This document shows, one piece after another, positions 23,477 to 33,775 of a stretch of DNA of 64,000 nt. Where the stretch lies: positions 4,906,501 through 4,970,500 of the forward strand of contig NZ_CP059560.1 in NCBI RefSeq assembly GCF_017894385.1, written 5' to 3'. Every line of letters starts with the position of its first letter. Position 1 is the stretch's first letter. The position numbers and the translations under genes were made by a program. The DNA comes from Aromatoleum petrolei. Lineage in GTDB: Bacteria > Pseudomonadota > Gammaproteobacteria > Burkholderiales > Rhodocyclaceae. The notes beneath the pieces were generated by a model. The model made no database searches and was not told the origin of the DNA. It saw only the letters and a list, made by a program, of their open reading frames with translations.

Positions 23477-23908
23477 ATGTTCTTCGGACGCAAGGGCAAG
23501 CGTACGATCGAAATGACCAAGCTTTCGAGTTTGGTCGCGGACAACCTCGAGATCGTCGGAGATGTGATTTTTTCTGCCGGGCTGAGGGTCGACGGCCGCA
23601 TCCAGGGCAACGTGGTCAACAAGGAAGGCGAGCGCAGCCTCCTCGTTCTCAGCGAGAAAGGTTCGATCAACGGGCGCGTGCGTGCCTACGACGCCGTGAT
23701 CAACGGCGTAATCGAGGGTGATCTCGAGGTCGACCATTTCCTCGAGCTGCAGGCGAACGCGCGGATCTCGGGCAACATCATCTACCGTCAGCTGCAGATG
23801 GAATGCGGCGCGGTCGTCGATGGCAAGCTGGAAAAAGTCGCGGATGGCGCCTCGGGCGCCAACGTCATTGAGCTCACGAACTCGATTCCGGCATCAGTGG
23901 CCCGCTAG
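23477..23908 (+). CDS. Bactofilin family polymer-forming cytoskeletal protein
   Basis: A 143-residue bactofilin: a short N-terminal tail with MFFGRKGKR, then the right-handed beta-helix core with repeating G-x-(V/I)-x-G units (DVIFSAGLRVDGRIQGNV, SINGRVRAYDAVINGVIEGDL, ISGNIIYRQLQMECGAVVDGKL). Bactofilins self-assemble into filaments at the membrane and position envelope enzymes such as M23 peptidases. The stop codon lies inside a CTAG that also provides the stop of the converging PAP2 gene. Confidence 0.92.
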   Translation: MFFGRKGKRTIEMTKLSSLVADNLEIVGDVIFSAGLRVDGRIQGNVVNKEGERSLLVLSEKGSINGRVRAYDAVINGVIEGDLEVDHFLELQANARISGNIIYRQLQMECGAVVDGKLEKVADGASGANVIELTNSIPASVAR

Positions 23909-24756
23909 CCTGGGCGCCCCCCGGATCGGGCGGCGCTTCCTCCGTGCCGGTCGTCGCGATGCGAGGGCCGCCCTGTCGCTGAACTTTCGTCCCGCAGCCA
24001 TCCGAGCCGCAGGAAGATCACCCATGCGGCCCAGGCCGCGAACCACGTTGCATAGAAGCTGAACACGATATCGCTTAGGAAATGTCCGCCTTGGGCGATC
24101 CTGCCGAGGCCGAAGAGCGTTCCAACCGTGAGACCGATCAGGGTCCAGCGCCGCCGGGCGGCAACCCCTCCGAGGAAGCCGAGGCTCACCAGATAATAGC
24201 CGGCCGAGGCGTGGCCGCTGACGAAGGAGCAATTGTTGTCGCACTGGTCGGACGGTTGCGTTGCCGGGGTGAAGGTCTTGGTGCCGCCGAACTGCTCGAC
24301 CTTGTAGGGGCGTGCGCGGCCCCAATAATCCTTCAGGGCGACGTCGATCAGCAGGCCCGGGCCGAGGGCGAGCGCGGCGATCAGGTAGGCGACCTGGATG
24401 CGGCGTTTTTGTCCGGTTACCCCGCGTTGCATCGAGTAGGCGAAGAGGGCGATGAACAGGCCGATGATGGTCGCCTTGGACATGAGCGGGATGCCGCGGT
24501 AGAGCGACTGCACGAGCGGGTTGTGGTCGCCCGAGAAGCCGCGTGCGGAATCGTAAAACGCGCGCGACACCACGAGATCGAGCTCGGGCCACACCGTAAA
24601 CACGATCGCGCAGGCGGCCATCGTCACCGCCATCCAGACTGTCAGCCGGTTCATGCGGATCTGCTCCTGCGGCGCGGGTGATTTGTCCGCAGGGGTTGGA
24701 ATGGCGGGCTGGCTTGCAGCATGTGTAACTTCCTTCATCGATGCCGGTTCGGGCAT
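23905..24756 (-). CDS. PAP2-family phosphatase (last gene of the glycolipid operon)
   Basis: A protein of up to 283 residues with five or six transmembrane helices and the three phosphatase motifs: KDYWGRARP, FVSGHASAG and GRIAQGGHFLSD. The family removes phosphate from lipid phosphates such as undecaprenyl pyrophosphate, phosphatidylglycerol phosphate or lipid A. An extra Cys pair (QCDNNCSF) lies just before motif 2, probably periplasmic. Start is uncertain: ATG 24756, 24738 or 24654 (MNRLTVWMAV, directly before helix 1). Five bases separate it from the ArnT-like gene. Confidence 0.85.
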   Translation of the reverse strand: MPEPASMKEVTHAASQPAIPTPADKSPAPQEQIRMNRLTVWMAVTMAACAIVFTVWPELDLVVSRAFYDSARGFSGDHNPLVQSLYRGIPLMSKATIIGLFIALFAYSMQRGVTGQKRRIQVAYLIAALALGPGLLIDVALKDYWGRARPYKVEQFGGTKTFTPATQPSDQCDNNCSFVSGHASAGYYLVSLGFLGGVAARRRWTLIGLTVGTLFGLGRIAQGGHFLSDIVFSFYATWFAAWAAWVIFLRLGWLRDESSATGRPSHRDDRHGGSAARSGGRPG

Positions 24757-24761
24757 GGCGC

Positions 24762-26318
24762 TCAGTCGGGCAGCTTGCGCACGAGTGCGACCCCGCCCTT
24801 GCGGTAGAGGACGACGACGCCGCTCGCCGGGATCCGGTCGGTGCGCGTGATCGCCAGTTCACCCGCTGCCGGCGTGCGGTCAGGAGTAACTGCCTGCCGA
24901 TAGACGCTGAAGCTCGGGGCGTAGTAGCGCCACGCGACGACGGGTTCGCCGGTCTTGCGTGCGAGCAGTCCGGCTTCCTTGACGGGGCCCTGCAATACCG
25001 CGCCGGCCCAGGGGACGACCACGCCCGCGAGGACGATGACCTGGATGACGGCGGCGGCACCGACCTTCATCCACGCAGCGGCGTTCCAGCGCAAGGCCAG
25101 CCAGATCCACGCGAGCAGGCCGCCGACGGCGACAAGGTAGTATTCGGGGGTGGCCTCGGTCAGCGCGAGTGCGAGCTGGGCGCGGTAGTAGTCGTTGCCA
25201 GCCTCGCTTGCGGCGAGCGTGTCGAAGATCAGCGGCAGGGCCGGCAGCAGCGCGAGAAACAGGGTCGGGGCGAGCAGGTGCAGCGGAACCCGGCGAAGTT
25301 CGTTGCGGTGGACGGCGATCAGCAGGAACAGCGGCGTCGAGCCATAGAGTACGTAGTGCGGGAGTTTGGTACCCGACAGGGAAAAGAAGGCAACGACGAA
25401 ACCGGCCCAGATCCACAGGAAGCGGCGCACGCCGGTATCGAGGTCACCCCGCAGCTGCCTCAGGGCGCCGAATAGCGGACCGGTCCACGGCAGCAGGAGC
25501 AGCGGTACCGCAATCACGTAGTAGAACAGGCTGCCGGCGTGGCCTTCCAGTGTGCCGGTAAAGCGTTCGACGTTGTGCTTGAGGATGAATCCGTCGATGA
25601 AGTCCTGTCCGTGTATCGCCAGGGTGACGGCATACCAGGGCACGACGATCGCCGCGATGATGACGAGGCCGATCGGGTCGAACACGGCACGCGCCCAGCG
25701 TTTCCATTCCCCGCGGCTCGCGCAGTACAGCAGGCTCACGGTGCCCGGGACGATCAGCGCAATCGGGCCCTTGGTCAGTGCGCCCAGGCCGATCCACACG
25801 AAGCTGCGCAGCAGGGGGGCACGACGGCCGGATTCGAGGTGCCGCCAGGCGTCGAACAACGCGAGGGCGAGGAGCAGGTTGAGCAGGGCGTCGGCGGTCG
25901 CGGCGCGCGCAATGGCGAAAGGGCCCAGCGCAGTCGACGCGACCGCGAGTGCTGCAAGTGCCGTACTCGCGCCGAAGCGCTCGCGCGCGAAGTGCCAGGT
26001 CGCGTAGCTCCACAGCGCCCCCGCTACCGCGGAGGGCAGGCGGAAGCCCCATTCGGTGGGCCCAAACAGCAGGTAGCCGAGTGCCTGCAGCCAATATACG
26101 AGGATCGGCTTGTCGAAGCGGTTCTCGCCGTTGAGGTAGGTGGAGAGGAAGTCGCCGCGCTCGAACATCTCGCGCGTGGCTTCCGAGAACGCTCCCTCGT
26201 CGACGTCGAACAGCGGTGCGCCCCCCAGCCGCAGAAAGAAGGCCGCGAGCGGCAGTAGGAAGATCGCAAGCACCAGCGACGTGCGCGGCTGGGGCAGGGG
26301 CGACGCGGGAGTCGTCAT
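24762..26318 (-). CDS. ArnT-like (GT83/PMT-type) membrane glycosyltransferase
   Basis: A 518-residue GT-C enzyme with a first helix (SLVLAIFLLPLAAFFL) followed by the catalytic periplasmic loop FDVDEGAFSEATREMFERGDF, with the D/E pair typical of the PMT/ArnT family, and RFDKPILVYWLQALGY. About eleven more helices follow. Such enzymes move a sugar from a polyprenyl-phosphate carrier to lipid A or another acceptor in the periplasm. Start ATG 26318 overlaps the stop of the ArnC-like gene by four bases; a longer frame starts at 26339. Confidence 0.88.
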   Translation of the reverse strand: MTTPASPLPQPRTSLVLAIFLLPLAAFFLRLGGAPLFDVDEGAFSEATREMFERGDFLSTYLNGENRFDKPILVYWLQALGYLLFGPTEWGFRLPSAVAGALWSYATWHFARERFGASTALAALAVASTALGPFAIARAATADALLNLLLALALFDAWRHLESGRRAPLLRSFVWIGLGALTKGPIALIVPGTVSLLYCASRGEWKRWARAVFDPIGLVIIAAIVVPWYAVTLAIHGQDFIDGFILKHNVERFTGTLEGHAGSLFYYVIAVPLLLLPWTGPLFGALRQLRGDLDTGVRRFLWIWAGFVVAFFSLSGTKLPHYVLYGSTPLFLLIAVHRNELRRVPLHLLAPTLFLALLPALPLIFDTLAASEAGNDYYRAQLALALTEATPEYYLVAVGGLLAWIWLALRWNAAAWMKVGAAAVIQVIVLAGVVVPWAGAVLQGPVKEAGLLARKTGEPVVAWRYYAPSFSVYRQAVTPDRTPAAGELAITRTDRIPASGVVVLYRKGGVALVRKLPD

Positions 26319-27361
26319 CGGTCGCCTTTCCGGTGCCATCCGTCCACGTCGTCAAGCGCAGTCCGCGGCCGCGCGAGATAGGCGCGGGAGCTGCCGGATT
26401 CGTAATACACGCGCGCGAGCAGTTCGGCGAGCACGCCGGAGGTGACCATCTGCACGCCCGCGATGACGAGGAAGAAGCCGCCAAACAGCAGTGGGCGGGT
26501 GCCGATGTCCTCGCCGAGGAAGAGCTTGAGGGCAAGGAGGTAGCCGAGGATGAGGGTGCCGAGCGCGCCGAGACCGATGCCGATGCCGCCGAAGAAATGC
26601 CCCGGGCGGGTGCGGTAGCGCATGAAGAAGTACACGAACACCAGGTCGAGGACCACGCGGAACGTGCGCGAGATGCCGTATTTCGATTGGCCGAAGACGC
26701 GGGCGTGGTGCGTCACGACTTCCTGGGCGATACGGCGTGGCGTCGTTACCGTCGCCAGCCAGGCGGGGATGAAGCGGTGCATCTCGCCATACAGGCGCAC
26801 GCTCTTGATGGCACTGGCACGGAAGACCTTGAGGCTGCAGCCGTAGTCCTTGAGGTGTACGCCGGTCATGCGCGCGATGAGCCGGTTGGCGATACGGGAG
26901 GGAATCTTGCGCAACAGCAGGCCGTCCTGGCGATCCTTTCGCCAGCCTGCCACAAGGTCGAGATCTTCCGTCAGCAGACGCTTGACCATGCGCGGGATGT
27001 CGATCGGATCGTTCTGCAGGTCGCCGTCCATGGTGACGATGACGCTGCCGCGGGCGGCGTCGAGGCCGGCCTGCATGGCTGCAGTCTGTTTGAAGTTGCG
27101 CATCAACTCGACGATGTGCACGTGAGGGCCGAACTTGTCGGCGCAGCGGGCCAGTTCCGCTGGAGTCGCGTCGGAGCTGCCGTCATCGACAAGCACCACC
27201 TCCCAGGGGCAGGGATAGGGACCCAGTGCGAGGTGGATGCGTTCGAGCAGCGGCTCGACGTTCTCCGCCTCGTTGTACATTGGCACGACAACCGAGAGGG
27301 TGTGTTCAGGCATGTCCGCGGGAATTTGCGGTTCGGCCGGCGGCAGGGGTGACTTGTTCAT
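26315..27361 (-). CDS. ArnC-like polyprenyl-phosphate glycosyltransferase (GT2)
   Basis: A 348-residue GT-A/GT2 enzyme. Motifs: VVPMYNEAENV at the start of the fold, VLVDDGSSDAT, the metal-binding MDGDLQNDP, and KDYGCSLKVF. Two C-terminal transmembrane helices (GIGLGALGTLILGYLLALKLFL and PLLFGGFFLVIAGVQMVTSGVLAELL) anchor it to the cytoplasmic side. It should charge undecaprenyl phosphate with a sugar for use by the ArnT-like partner gene, which it overlaps by four bases. The sugar is unknown; no UDP-Ara4N genes are present, so aminoarabinose is not supported. Confidence 0.9.
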   Translation of the reverse strand: MNKSPLPPAEPQIPADMPEHTLSVVVPMYNEAENVEPLLERIHLALGPYPCPWEVVLVDDGSSDATPAELARCADKFGPHVHIVELMRNFKQTAAMQAGLDAARGSVIVTMDGDLQNDPIDIPRMVKRLLTEDLDLVAGWRKDRQDGLLLRKIPSRIANRLIARMTGVHLKDYGCSLKVFRASAIKSVRLYGEMHRFIPAWLATVTTPRRIAQEVVTHHARVFGQSKYGISRTFRVVLDLVFVYFFMRYRTRPGHFFGGIGIGLGALGTLILGYLLALKLFLGEDIGTRPLLFGGFFLVIAGVQMVTSGVLAELLARVYYESGSSRAYLARPRTALDDVDGWHRKGDR

Positions 27362-27375
27362 GCGGATCAGTGGCT

Positions 27376-28290
27376 TCAGGAAAGGTGGGAGCGATCGGGA
27401 TTTGCAGCGCGAGCGGGTCGTGCAGGCGCGAGCCAGGCGAAGGTGCCGGATGCGACGGCACAGGCGATGACGAAAAGATGAAGGGCGATAGCGGCCTGCA
27501 GGCCGTTCTCGAACGGGACGCCGTTCGGCAGCATCGCCGCTGCGGCCCCCGCCTCGTACGTGCCGAATCCCGCGACCCCCTGGACCGGGAGGATGGACGC
27601 GAGTTCCGCGCCCAGCGCGCCCGATGCGCCGACAGCGAGCCCTGCGGGGACGAGGGAGGCGAGCAGCCAGGCCTGCGTGGCGAGCTTCACAGACCAGTTC
27701 GCGAGCGTCCAGGCCCAGCCGAAGCGCGCATGTCGCGTCGAGTCGGCAAAAGCGTCGCGCATTTTGGCAAGCTTGGCCTTCGCTCCGCCGCGCTCGGCCC
27801 AGGCGTGAGGCGCACGCGCCCAGCGCGGAAGGTACCACGCGAAGGTGACCAGAGCGGCGATCCCGGCGGCGCGCAGGGGCAGGGGCAGAGGCGGCCAGAC
27901 GGCGAGGGCGAGGATGGCTACTACGAGTGCGTCCTGGAGGCGGAACCAGAACAGCGAGGCGACGGCGCGGGCCAGCGGCGTGCCAAAGTTGCGTCCGAGC
28001 AGGACGGGGAAGGCTGCCTCGCCACCGCGGAAAGGCACCACATTGACCATCGCGTTGTGGATCAGCACGATGCGCAGGCAGGCCGCGAAGCGACCTTGTG
28101 CATCGGAGCGAAACTCATCGTACACGCGGCCCGCACGAAGGATATAGCTTGTCGCGAAACCGGCCAGTGCCAGCGTCGCAGCGAGCGGGTCGAGACGCCG
28201 GAACGCATCGGCGAGACCTTGCCAGCGGCCGTCCCATGCCAGCCATGCCAAGAGCGCGAGGCTTGCGGCGATCGCAAGCAGGCGCTTCAT
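27376..28290 (-). CDS. Lysylphosphatidylglycerol synthase-like transmembrane protein (YbhN/UPF0104 type)
   Basis: A 304-residue membrane protein with about seven helices and the family segments VLIHNAMVNVVPFRGGEAAFPVLLGR and LPVQGVAGFGTYEAGAAAAML. It matches the membrane domain of lysyl-PG synthase without the catalytic soluble domain. Such stand-alone domains are proposed flippases or lipid-handling proteins. It overlaps the upstream PAP2 gene by four bases and precedes the ArnC-like gene by 14 bases, placing it in a lipid-linked sugar operon where flipping of a carrier would be needed. Confidence 0.85.
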   Translation of the reverse strand: MKRLLAIAASLALLAWLAWDGRWQGLADAFRRLDPLAATLALAGFATSYILRAGRVYDEFRSDAQGRFAACLRIVLIHNAMVNVVPFRGGEAAFPVLLGRNFGTPLARAVASLFWFRLQDALVVAILALAVWPPLPLPLRAAGIAALVTFAWYLPRWARAPHAWAERGGAKAKLAKMRDAFADSTRHARFGWAWTLANWSVKLATQAWLLASLVPAGLAVGASGALGAELASILPVQGVAGFGTYEAGAAAAMLPNGVPFENGLQAAIALHLFVIACAVASGTFAWLAPARPARAANPDRSHLS

Positions 28291-29096
28291 GTACCGATCC
28301 CCTGCGGATGGCGGCCGCGGGCTAACGCAAGGGCGACACCGCCCAGTCCCCAGGCGCTCAGCAGGTACTGGATCCAGCGTCCTTCAGGGTAGCCGAGTTC
28401 CTCGAAGAATATCGAGATCGAGAAGGCGGCCAGCAGCACGGCCAGCATGTGCCAGCCGGTACGCGTTTCCCAGAAGCGCCAGCGCGAGGACCACCACACT
28501 CCGAACGCACCGCAGAGCCAGCCGCCGGCTGCGCCGGCGAAGATGTCGAGCGGCCAGTGAGCCCCCACTGCAACGCGGGAGAATGCGACAGCTGCGGCAA
28601 GCGCGAGCGCTGCCAAGGCGACGAGGCGCCGGCCCGATTGCACCGCGCACAATGCCGCGACGGCCGCGAAACCGAAGGCCGTGGTCGAGTGGCCGGAAGG
28701 GAATGAACCGGTGCGCAGCACTTCGCCGATTACATTGAAATTCTCCGCGCCCAGAACGGCCGCGGGTCGTGCTTCATCGAAGAATTCTTTCGCGCCATGC
28801 GTGTAGAGCGCCCCGACGGGAACCGCCAGCAGTGCAGATGCCGCCCAGCGCGGATGCCAGGCGAGGAAACCGGCGAGCACCGCAAACGCGCCGGAAGTTG
28901 CGCCGAGGTTGGTCAGGCCGGCCCACACAAAGGCGGGCAGCGCCGCGGCTACGTCGTTCCAGCCGAGGAACCACTCGGCGTTGCGTCCGCTTGCCAGCGT
29001 TGCCAGCGCGCACAGCGCGAGGATTGCGGCGGGAACCGCGATCCAGCAAGCGCTTTCGCGCGAGCGACTGGGCGAAGACAAACGGGATGTAGTCAT
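28287..29096 (-). CDS. PAP2-family phosphatase (first gene of the glycolipid operon)
   Basis: A 269-residue membrane protein with the PAP2 motifs KEFFDEARP, FPSGHSTTAF and SRVAVGAHWPLDI, and about six helices. Probable lipid phosphate phosphatase facing the periplasm. It is only distantly similar to the PAP2 protein at the end of the same operon, so the two are unlikely to be a recent duplication. The gene is the promoter-proximal member on the minus strand and is divergent from purL. Confidence 0.88.
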   Translation of the reverse strand: MTTSRLSSPSRSRESACWIAVPAAILALCALATLASGRNAEWFLGWNDVAAALPAFVWAGLTNLGATSGAFAVLAGFLAWHPRWAASALLAVPVGALYTHGAKEFFDEARPAAVLGAENFNVIGEVLRTGSFPSGHSTTAFGFAAVAALCAVQSGRRLVALAALALAAAVAFSRVAVGAHWPLDIFAGAAGGWLCGAFGVWWSSRWRFWETRTGWHMLAVLLAAFSISIFFEELGYPEGRWIQYLLSAWGLGGVALALARGRHPQGIGT

Positions 29097-29237
29097 CGGA
29101 CTGCGTCGGACAAAACGCGCAATTCTACCCGATCTGTGCGTACAAGCCTTGAACGGGTCGGTGCTTGCGTCGCGAACTGCGGGTGTGGGCTGTCGGATGC
29201 GGGGAAACTACCAGCGGGAGCCGGCGCGGCCGTCGGG

Positions 29238-29243
29238 TATAAT
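29238..29243 (+). promoter_or_regulatory. Possible -10 box of purL
   Basis: A consensus TATAAT stands in GC-rich sequence 63 bases before the purL ATG. No good -35 hexamer is seen at the right distance, so this is weak. Confidence 0.35.
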
Positions 29244-29305
29244 TACACCTTCCCTGTACGTCGGACCTTTGTTCGCGTTCTTCCCGACCCTTCGTATCGA
29301 CTCAA

Positions 29306-32300
29306 ATGGCCGAAATTCTCAAGCTGCGTGGCGCTCCGGCGCTCTCTCCCTCCCGTCTGGAGCGTCTCTCGCATACCGTTGGCGAAGCACTGCCCAAGCT
29401 CAGGGGGCTCGCAGCCGAACACTGGTACCTTATCGAGATCAATGAGCCGTTGAGCATCGCCGAACTCGAGCGGCTGGTGGATTTGCTGGGTGCAGTGCCG
29501 GCCACGTCCGCGGCACCGGCAGGAACGCTCCTCGTCGTCGTCCCGCGACTCGGCACGATTTCGCCGTGGTCGTCGAAGGCCAGCGACATCGCGAGTCAGT
29601 GCGGTTTCGACAAGGTCGTGCGCATCGAGCGAGCCATCGCTTATTCGCTCGACGTTCGCGGCGGCCTCGACGACCGGCAGTTCGCCGCGGTGCTTCCGCT
29701 TCTGCACGACCGCATGACCGAATCGGTGGTGCCGACTGTCGATGCGGCCGAGGCGTTGTTCCACCACTATGACCCCAAGCCGCTAACAACCGTAGACGTG
29801 ATCGGCGGCGGCCGTGCCGCACTTGTCGCTGCAAACAGTGAGTTGGGGCTTGCGCTGTCGGACGACGAGATCGACTACCTCGTCGACAACTTCACCCGTA
29901 TGGCGCGCAACCCGACTGACGTCGAGCTGATGATGTTCGCACAGGCGAACTCGGAACACTGCCGCCACAAGATCTTCAACGCGGACTGGGTCATCGATGC
30001 GCGCACGATGGACAAGACCCTGTTCGGCATGATCCGCGAGACGCACAAGGCGCATCCCGAAGGGACAGTCGTCGCATATTCGGACAACGCTTCCGTGATC
30101 GAAGGCGCCGTGATCGACCGCTTCTATGCGGACGGCGACGGGCAGTGGCGCTTCCGCGCGGAGGAGACCCACATCCTCGCCAAGGTCGAGACGCACAACC
30201 ATCCGACCGCAATCTCGCCCTTCCCGGGCGCCGCGACGGGTGCGGGCGGCGAGATCCGTGACGAAGGCGCGACGGGCCGCGGTTCCAAGCCCAAAGCGGG
30301 TTTGACCGGTTTCTCGGTGTCGAACCTGAACATCCCCGACTTCGTGCAGCCGTGGGAAAAGGCCTATGGCAAGCCCGACCGAATCGCCTCCGCGCTCGAC
30401 ATCATGATCGAAGGTCCTATAGGCGGCGCGGCCTTCAACAACGAGTTCGGCCGTCCCAACCTCGCGGGCTACTTCCGTGCCTTCGAGCAGGAAGTGCAGA
30501 GCGAAGTGCGGGGCTACCACAAGCCGATCATGATCGCCGGCGGGGTCGGCAGCATCCAGGCGCAGCAGTCGCACAAGGTGAAGTTCGCGCCCGGCACGCT
30601 GCTGATCCAGTTGGGCGGCCCCGGCATGCTGATCGGCCTCGGCGGCGGTGCGGCGTCCAGCATGGCGACCGGCACGAACACCGCGGACCTCGACTTCGCC
30701 TCGGTGCAGCGCGGTAACCCCGAGATCGAGCGCCGCTGTCAGGAAGTGATCGACGCGTGCTGGCAGCGCGGCGAGGCGAATCCCATCCTCGCGATCCACG
30801 ACGTAGGGGCCGGCGGTCTGTCGAATGCGATGCCGGAACTGGCCGACTCCGCGAGCCTCGGCGCGCATTTCGAATTGCGCGAGGTGCATATCGAAGAGCC
30901 GGGCATGAGCCCGCGCGAGATATGGAGCAATGAGTCGCAGGAGCGTTACGTCCTCGCGATCGCGCCGGAGAGCCTCGACGAATTCCGTGCCATCTGCGAG
31001 CGCGAACGCTGCCCGTTCGCGGTGCTCGGCTCTGCGACCGCCGACGGCCATCTTACCGTGAGCGACCGCCACTTCGACAACAAGCCGGTCGACATGGAAA
31101 TGCAGGTGCTGCTCGGCAAGCCGCCGAAGATGACGCGCAACGTGTCACGCCGCGCCGTGCACGTTCCCCCCTTTGACGTCACCGACGTCGACCTGAAGGA
31201 GGCCTGCCTGCGCGTGCTGCGCCTGCCGACGGTAGCCTCGAAGAATTTCCTCATTACGATCGGCGACCGTTCGGTCGGCGGCATGACGGCGCGCGACCAG
31301 ATGGTTGGCCCCTGGCAGGTGCCGGTGGCCGACGTCGCGGTCACCGCAATGAGCTTCCACGGCCACAAGGGTGAAGCCTTTGCGATGGGCGAGCGTACAC
31401 CGGTTGCCTGTCTGGACGCCGTGGCGTCCGGGCGGATGGCGGTGGGCGAGGCAATCACGAACATCGCGGCGGCAGATATTTCCGACCTCGGCCAAGTGAA
31501 GTTGTCCGCGAACTGGATGGCGGCTGCGGGGCATCGCGGCGAGGACGCAAAGCTCTACGACACCGTCAGTGCCGTGTCGCAGTTCTGCCAGGCGGCGGGG
31601 CTGTCGATTCCGGTCGGCAAGGACTCACTGTCGATGAAGACGGCGTGGAGCGAGGAGGGCCGAGACAAGCAGGTCGTCGCGCCGCTGTCGCTCATCGTTA
31701 CCTCCTTCGCGCCGGTGGAGGACATCCGTCGCACGCTAACGCCGCAGCTGCAGTTCCCCGAAGGGGTCGAGACCGAACTGATGCTCATCGACCTCGGCAA
31801 CGACCGCAACCGCCTCGGCGGCTCGGCGCTCGCGCAGGTGTTCGGTTCGGTCGGCGAACACGCCCCCGACGTCGATGCGGCACAACTGGCGAAGTTCTTT
31901 GAGGTGATCCAGCAGTTCCGCCGCGACGGCTTGCTGCTCGCCTACCACGATCGCAGCGACGGCGGCCTGTTCGCGACGCTGTGCGAGATGGCCTTCGCAT
32001 CGAAGTGCGGCCTCTCTGTAGTCCTCGACACGGTGTGCTACGACCAGTACATGAACGATGTCGACGGTCTCGACAAGAAGCCGGACACGATCAAGGGGCG
32101 CCTCAACGATCGCCTGTTCGGCGGGTTGTTCGCGGAGGAACTCGGTGCAGTGGTTCAGATTCGCCGCGAGGATCGGGCGCGCATCACAACGCCGCTGCGC
32201 GACGCGGGGCTTACCTACCACTTCCTCGGCGAGCCGAACGAGCGCGACGAATTGCGCTTCTGGCGCAACGCCAAGCTCGTGTTCAGCGCCCCGCGTGCCG

Positions 32301-33238
32301 AACTCCATCAGACCTGGTCGGAAACGAGCTACCGCATCGCGCGCCTGCGCGACGACGCCGATTGCGCGCGCGAGGAATTCGAAGCTCTCTCGGATGCGTC
32401 CAATCCTGGACTGAGCGTCGTCACGAGCTTCGATCCGTCGGAGGACATCGTCGCGCCAATGATCGGCACCGGCGCCCGCCCGAAGATCGCGATCCTTCGA
32501 GAGCAAGGCGTGAACTCGCAAGCCGAGATGGCCGCCGCCTTCGAGCGAGCTGGCTTCGCGCCCTTCGACGTACACATGTCCGACCTGCAGGCGGGCCGCC
32601 GTCACCTGTCCGACTTTCACGGCCTTGCGGCCTGCGGCGGCTTCTCCTACGGCGACGTGCTCGGCGCGGGCCAGGGCTGGGCGAAGTCCATCCTTTTCAA
32701 TACCGCGCTGCGTGAGCAGTTCGAAACCTACTTCGGCCGCAGCGACACCTTCGCGCTGGGTGTGTGCAACGGTTGCCAGATGATGGCCAACCTTGCCGCC
32801 ATCATCCCCGGTGCGGAACACTGGCCGACCTTCCATCGCAACCGCAGCGAGCAGTTCGAGGCGCGCTTCGTGATGGCGGAGATTCCGGAAAATCCGTCCA
32901 TCCTATTCGCCGGCATGGCGGGCAGCCGCATGCCCATCGTGGTCAGCCACGGCGAGGGCAGGGCGGTGTTTGCCGAGGATGCTCATCGTGGCAGCGTGCT
33001 CACGGCGGTGCGCTACGTCGACAACCACGGCAAGCCGGCCACGTCCTACCCCTTCAATCCGAACGGTTCGCCAGATGGCTTGGCCGGGGTGACGACCGCG
33101 GATGGCCGCTTCACGATCATGATGCCGCACCCCGAGCGCACCGCGCGCACGGTGCAGATGAGTTGGCATCCCGAATCGTTGGGCGAGGATTCGCCCTGGA
33201 TGCGCATGTTCCGCAACGCGCGGCACTGGCTGGGCTGA
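29306..33238 (+). CDS. purL: Phosphoribosylformylglycinamidine synthase
   Basis: A 1310-residue single-chain (large-type) FGAM synthase, step four of purine synthesis: FGAR, glutamine and ATP give FGAM. The N-terminal domain is followed by the ATP-binding synthase half ([32 protein letters not shown]) with its tandem repeat, and a C-terminal class I glutamine amidotransferase domain with the nucleophile in [12 protein letters not shown] and the His/Glu in [10 protein letters not shown]. Full length. It has its own upstream region and a bulged hairpin with T6 after the stop. Confidence 0.98.
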   Translation: MAEILKLRGAPALSPSRLERLSHTVGEALPKLRGLAAEHWYLIEINEPLSIAELERLVDLLGAVPATSAAPAGTLLVVVPRLGTISPWSSKASDIASQCGFDKVVRIERAIAYSLDVRGGLDDRQFAAVLPLLHDRMTESVVPTVDAAEALFHHYDPKPLTTVDVIGGGRAALVAANSELGLALSDDEIDYLVDNFTRMARNPTDVELMMFAQANSEHCRHKIFNADWVIDARTMDKTLFGMIRETHKAHPEGTVVAYSDNASVIEGAVIDRFYADGDGQWRFRAEETHILAKVETHNHPTAISPFPGAATGAGGEIRDEGATGRGSKPKAGLTGFSVSNLNIPDFVQPWEKAYGKPDRIASALDIMIEGPIGGAAFNNEFGRPNLAGYFRAFEQEVQSEVRGYHKPIMIAGGVGSIQAQQSHKVKFAPGTLLIQLGGPGMLIGLGGGAASSMATGTNTADLDFASVQRGNPEIERRCQEVIDACWQRGEANPILAIHDVGAGGLSNAMPELADSASLGAHFELREVHIEEPGMSPREIWSNESQERYVLAIAPESLDEFRAICERERCPFAVLGSATADGHLTVSDRHFDNKPVDMEMQVLLGKPPKMTRNVSRRAVHVPPFDVTDVDLKEACLRVLRLPTVASKNFLITIGDRSVGGMTARDQMVGPWQVPVADVAVTAMSFHGHKGEAFAMGERTPVACLDAVASGRMAVGEAITNIAAADISDLGQVKLSANWMAAAGHRGEDAKLYDTVSAVSQFCQAAGLSIPVGKDSLSMKTAWSEEGRDKQVVAPLSLIVTSFAPVEDIRRTLTPQLQFPEGVETELMLIDLGNDRNRLGGSALAQVFGSVGEHAPDVDAAQLAKFFEVIQQFRRDGLLLAYHDRSDGGLFATLCEMAFASKCGLSVVLDTVCYDQYMNDVDGLDKKPDTIKGRLNDRLFGGLFAEELGAVVQIRREDRARITTPLRDAGLTYHFLGEPNERDELRFWRNAKLVFSAPRAELHQTWSETSYRIARLRDDADCAREEFEALSDASNPGLSVVTSFDPSEDIVAPMIGTGARPKIAILREQGVNSQAEMAAAFERAGFAPFDVHMSDLQAGRRHLSDFHGLAACGGFSYGDVLGAGQGWAKSILFNTALREQFETYFGRSDTFALGVCNGCQMMANLAAIIPGAEHWPTFHRNRSEQFEARFVMAEIPENPSILFAGMAGSRMPIVVSHGEGRAVFAEDAHRGSVLTAVRYVDNHGKPATSYPFNPNGSPDGLAGVTTADGRFTIMMPHPERTARTVQMSWHPESLGEDSPWMRMFRNARHWLG

Positions 33239-33265
33239 TCGGACTCACGCGCCGCCCGGCGCAAG

Positions 33266-33304
33266 GGCTGCCGACGCGTGAAGCAGTTGGCAGGAGCCTT
33301 TTTT
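33266..33304 (+). terminator. Probable terminator after purL
   Basis: GGCTGCC (33266-33272) can pair with GGCAG..GCC (33289-33298, two-base bulge), and the stem is followed by six T (33299-33304). An inner hairpin may form in the loop. Confidence 0.5.
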
Positions 33305-33379
33305 CGGCGCTTGACTGCAATCAAGGGGAACGGGAGCCTCGTCGCTAGAATGCCTCCGATCCGAGGCCTCGATACATCC

Positions 33380-33775
33380 ATGCATCTCAAGCGCTCGACC
33401 CGCACTCTAACGGCATGGATCGCGTTGTTCGCGATCCTGCTCGGTGCCGTGATGCCGGCCATGAGCCACGCGCTGTCGCGGGTCACCGGCGACGAAACGC
33501 GCTGGGTCGAGGTTTGTACCGTCGCCGGGACCAAGCTGGTGGCGGTCAATGATTCGACCGGCGAGGGCAAGGGCGGCAACGCCGATCTCTTTCCGGCCGA
33601 GCGCTGCGCCTTCTGCGCGACGCATGGGGGGATACCTGCGCTCCCGACGCAAGACGTGGTGCCCTTCGCTCTGGCGACTGGCAGCGAAGAATTTCCCCGC
33701 CTCTATTTCCATTCCCCACGCCCGCTGTTCGGGTGGATCACTTCGCCTTCGCGCGCACCGCCACTTCTCGCCTGA
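33380..33775 (+). CDS. DUF2946 family protein (copper cluster)
   Basis: A 131-residue exported or membrane-anchored protein: a hydrophobic N-terminal segment (TAWIALFAILLGAVMPAMSHAL), then a periplasmic part with C46 and a CAFC pair (C76, C79) followed by H82. This Cys/His layout is the DUF2946 hallmark; the family is often found in copper-related operons. ATG 33380 (MHLKRSTRTL) is preferred; the frame is open about 34 codons further upstream without family likeness. It starts the copper cluster and is followed after 198 bp by the PCuAC gene. Confidence 0.75.
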   Translation: MHLKRSTRTLTAWIALFAILLGAVMPAMSHALSRVTGDETRWVEVCTVAGTKLVAVNDSTGEGKGGNADLFPAERCAFCATHGGIPALPTQDVVPFALATGSEEFPRLYFHSPRPLFGWITSPSRAPPLLA

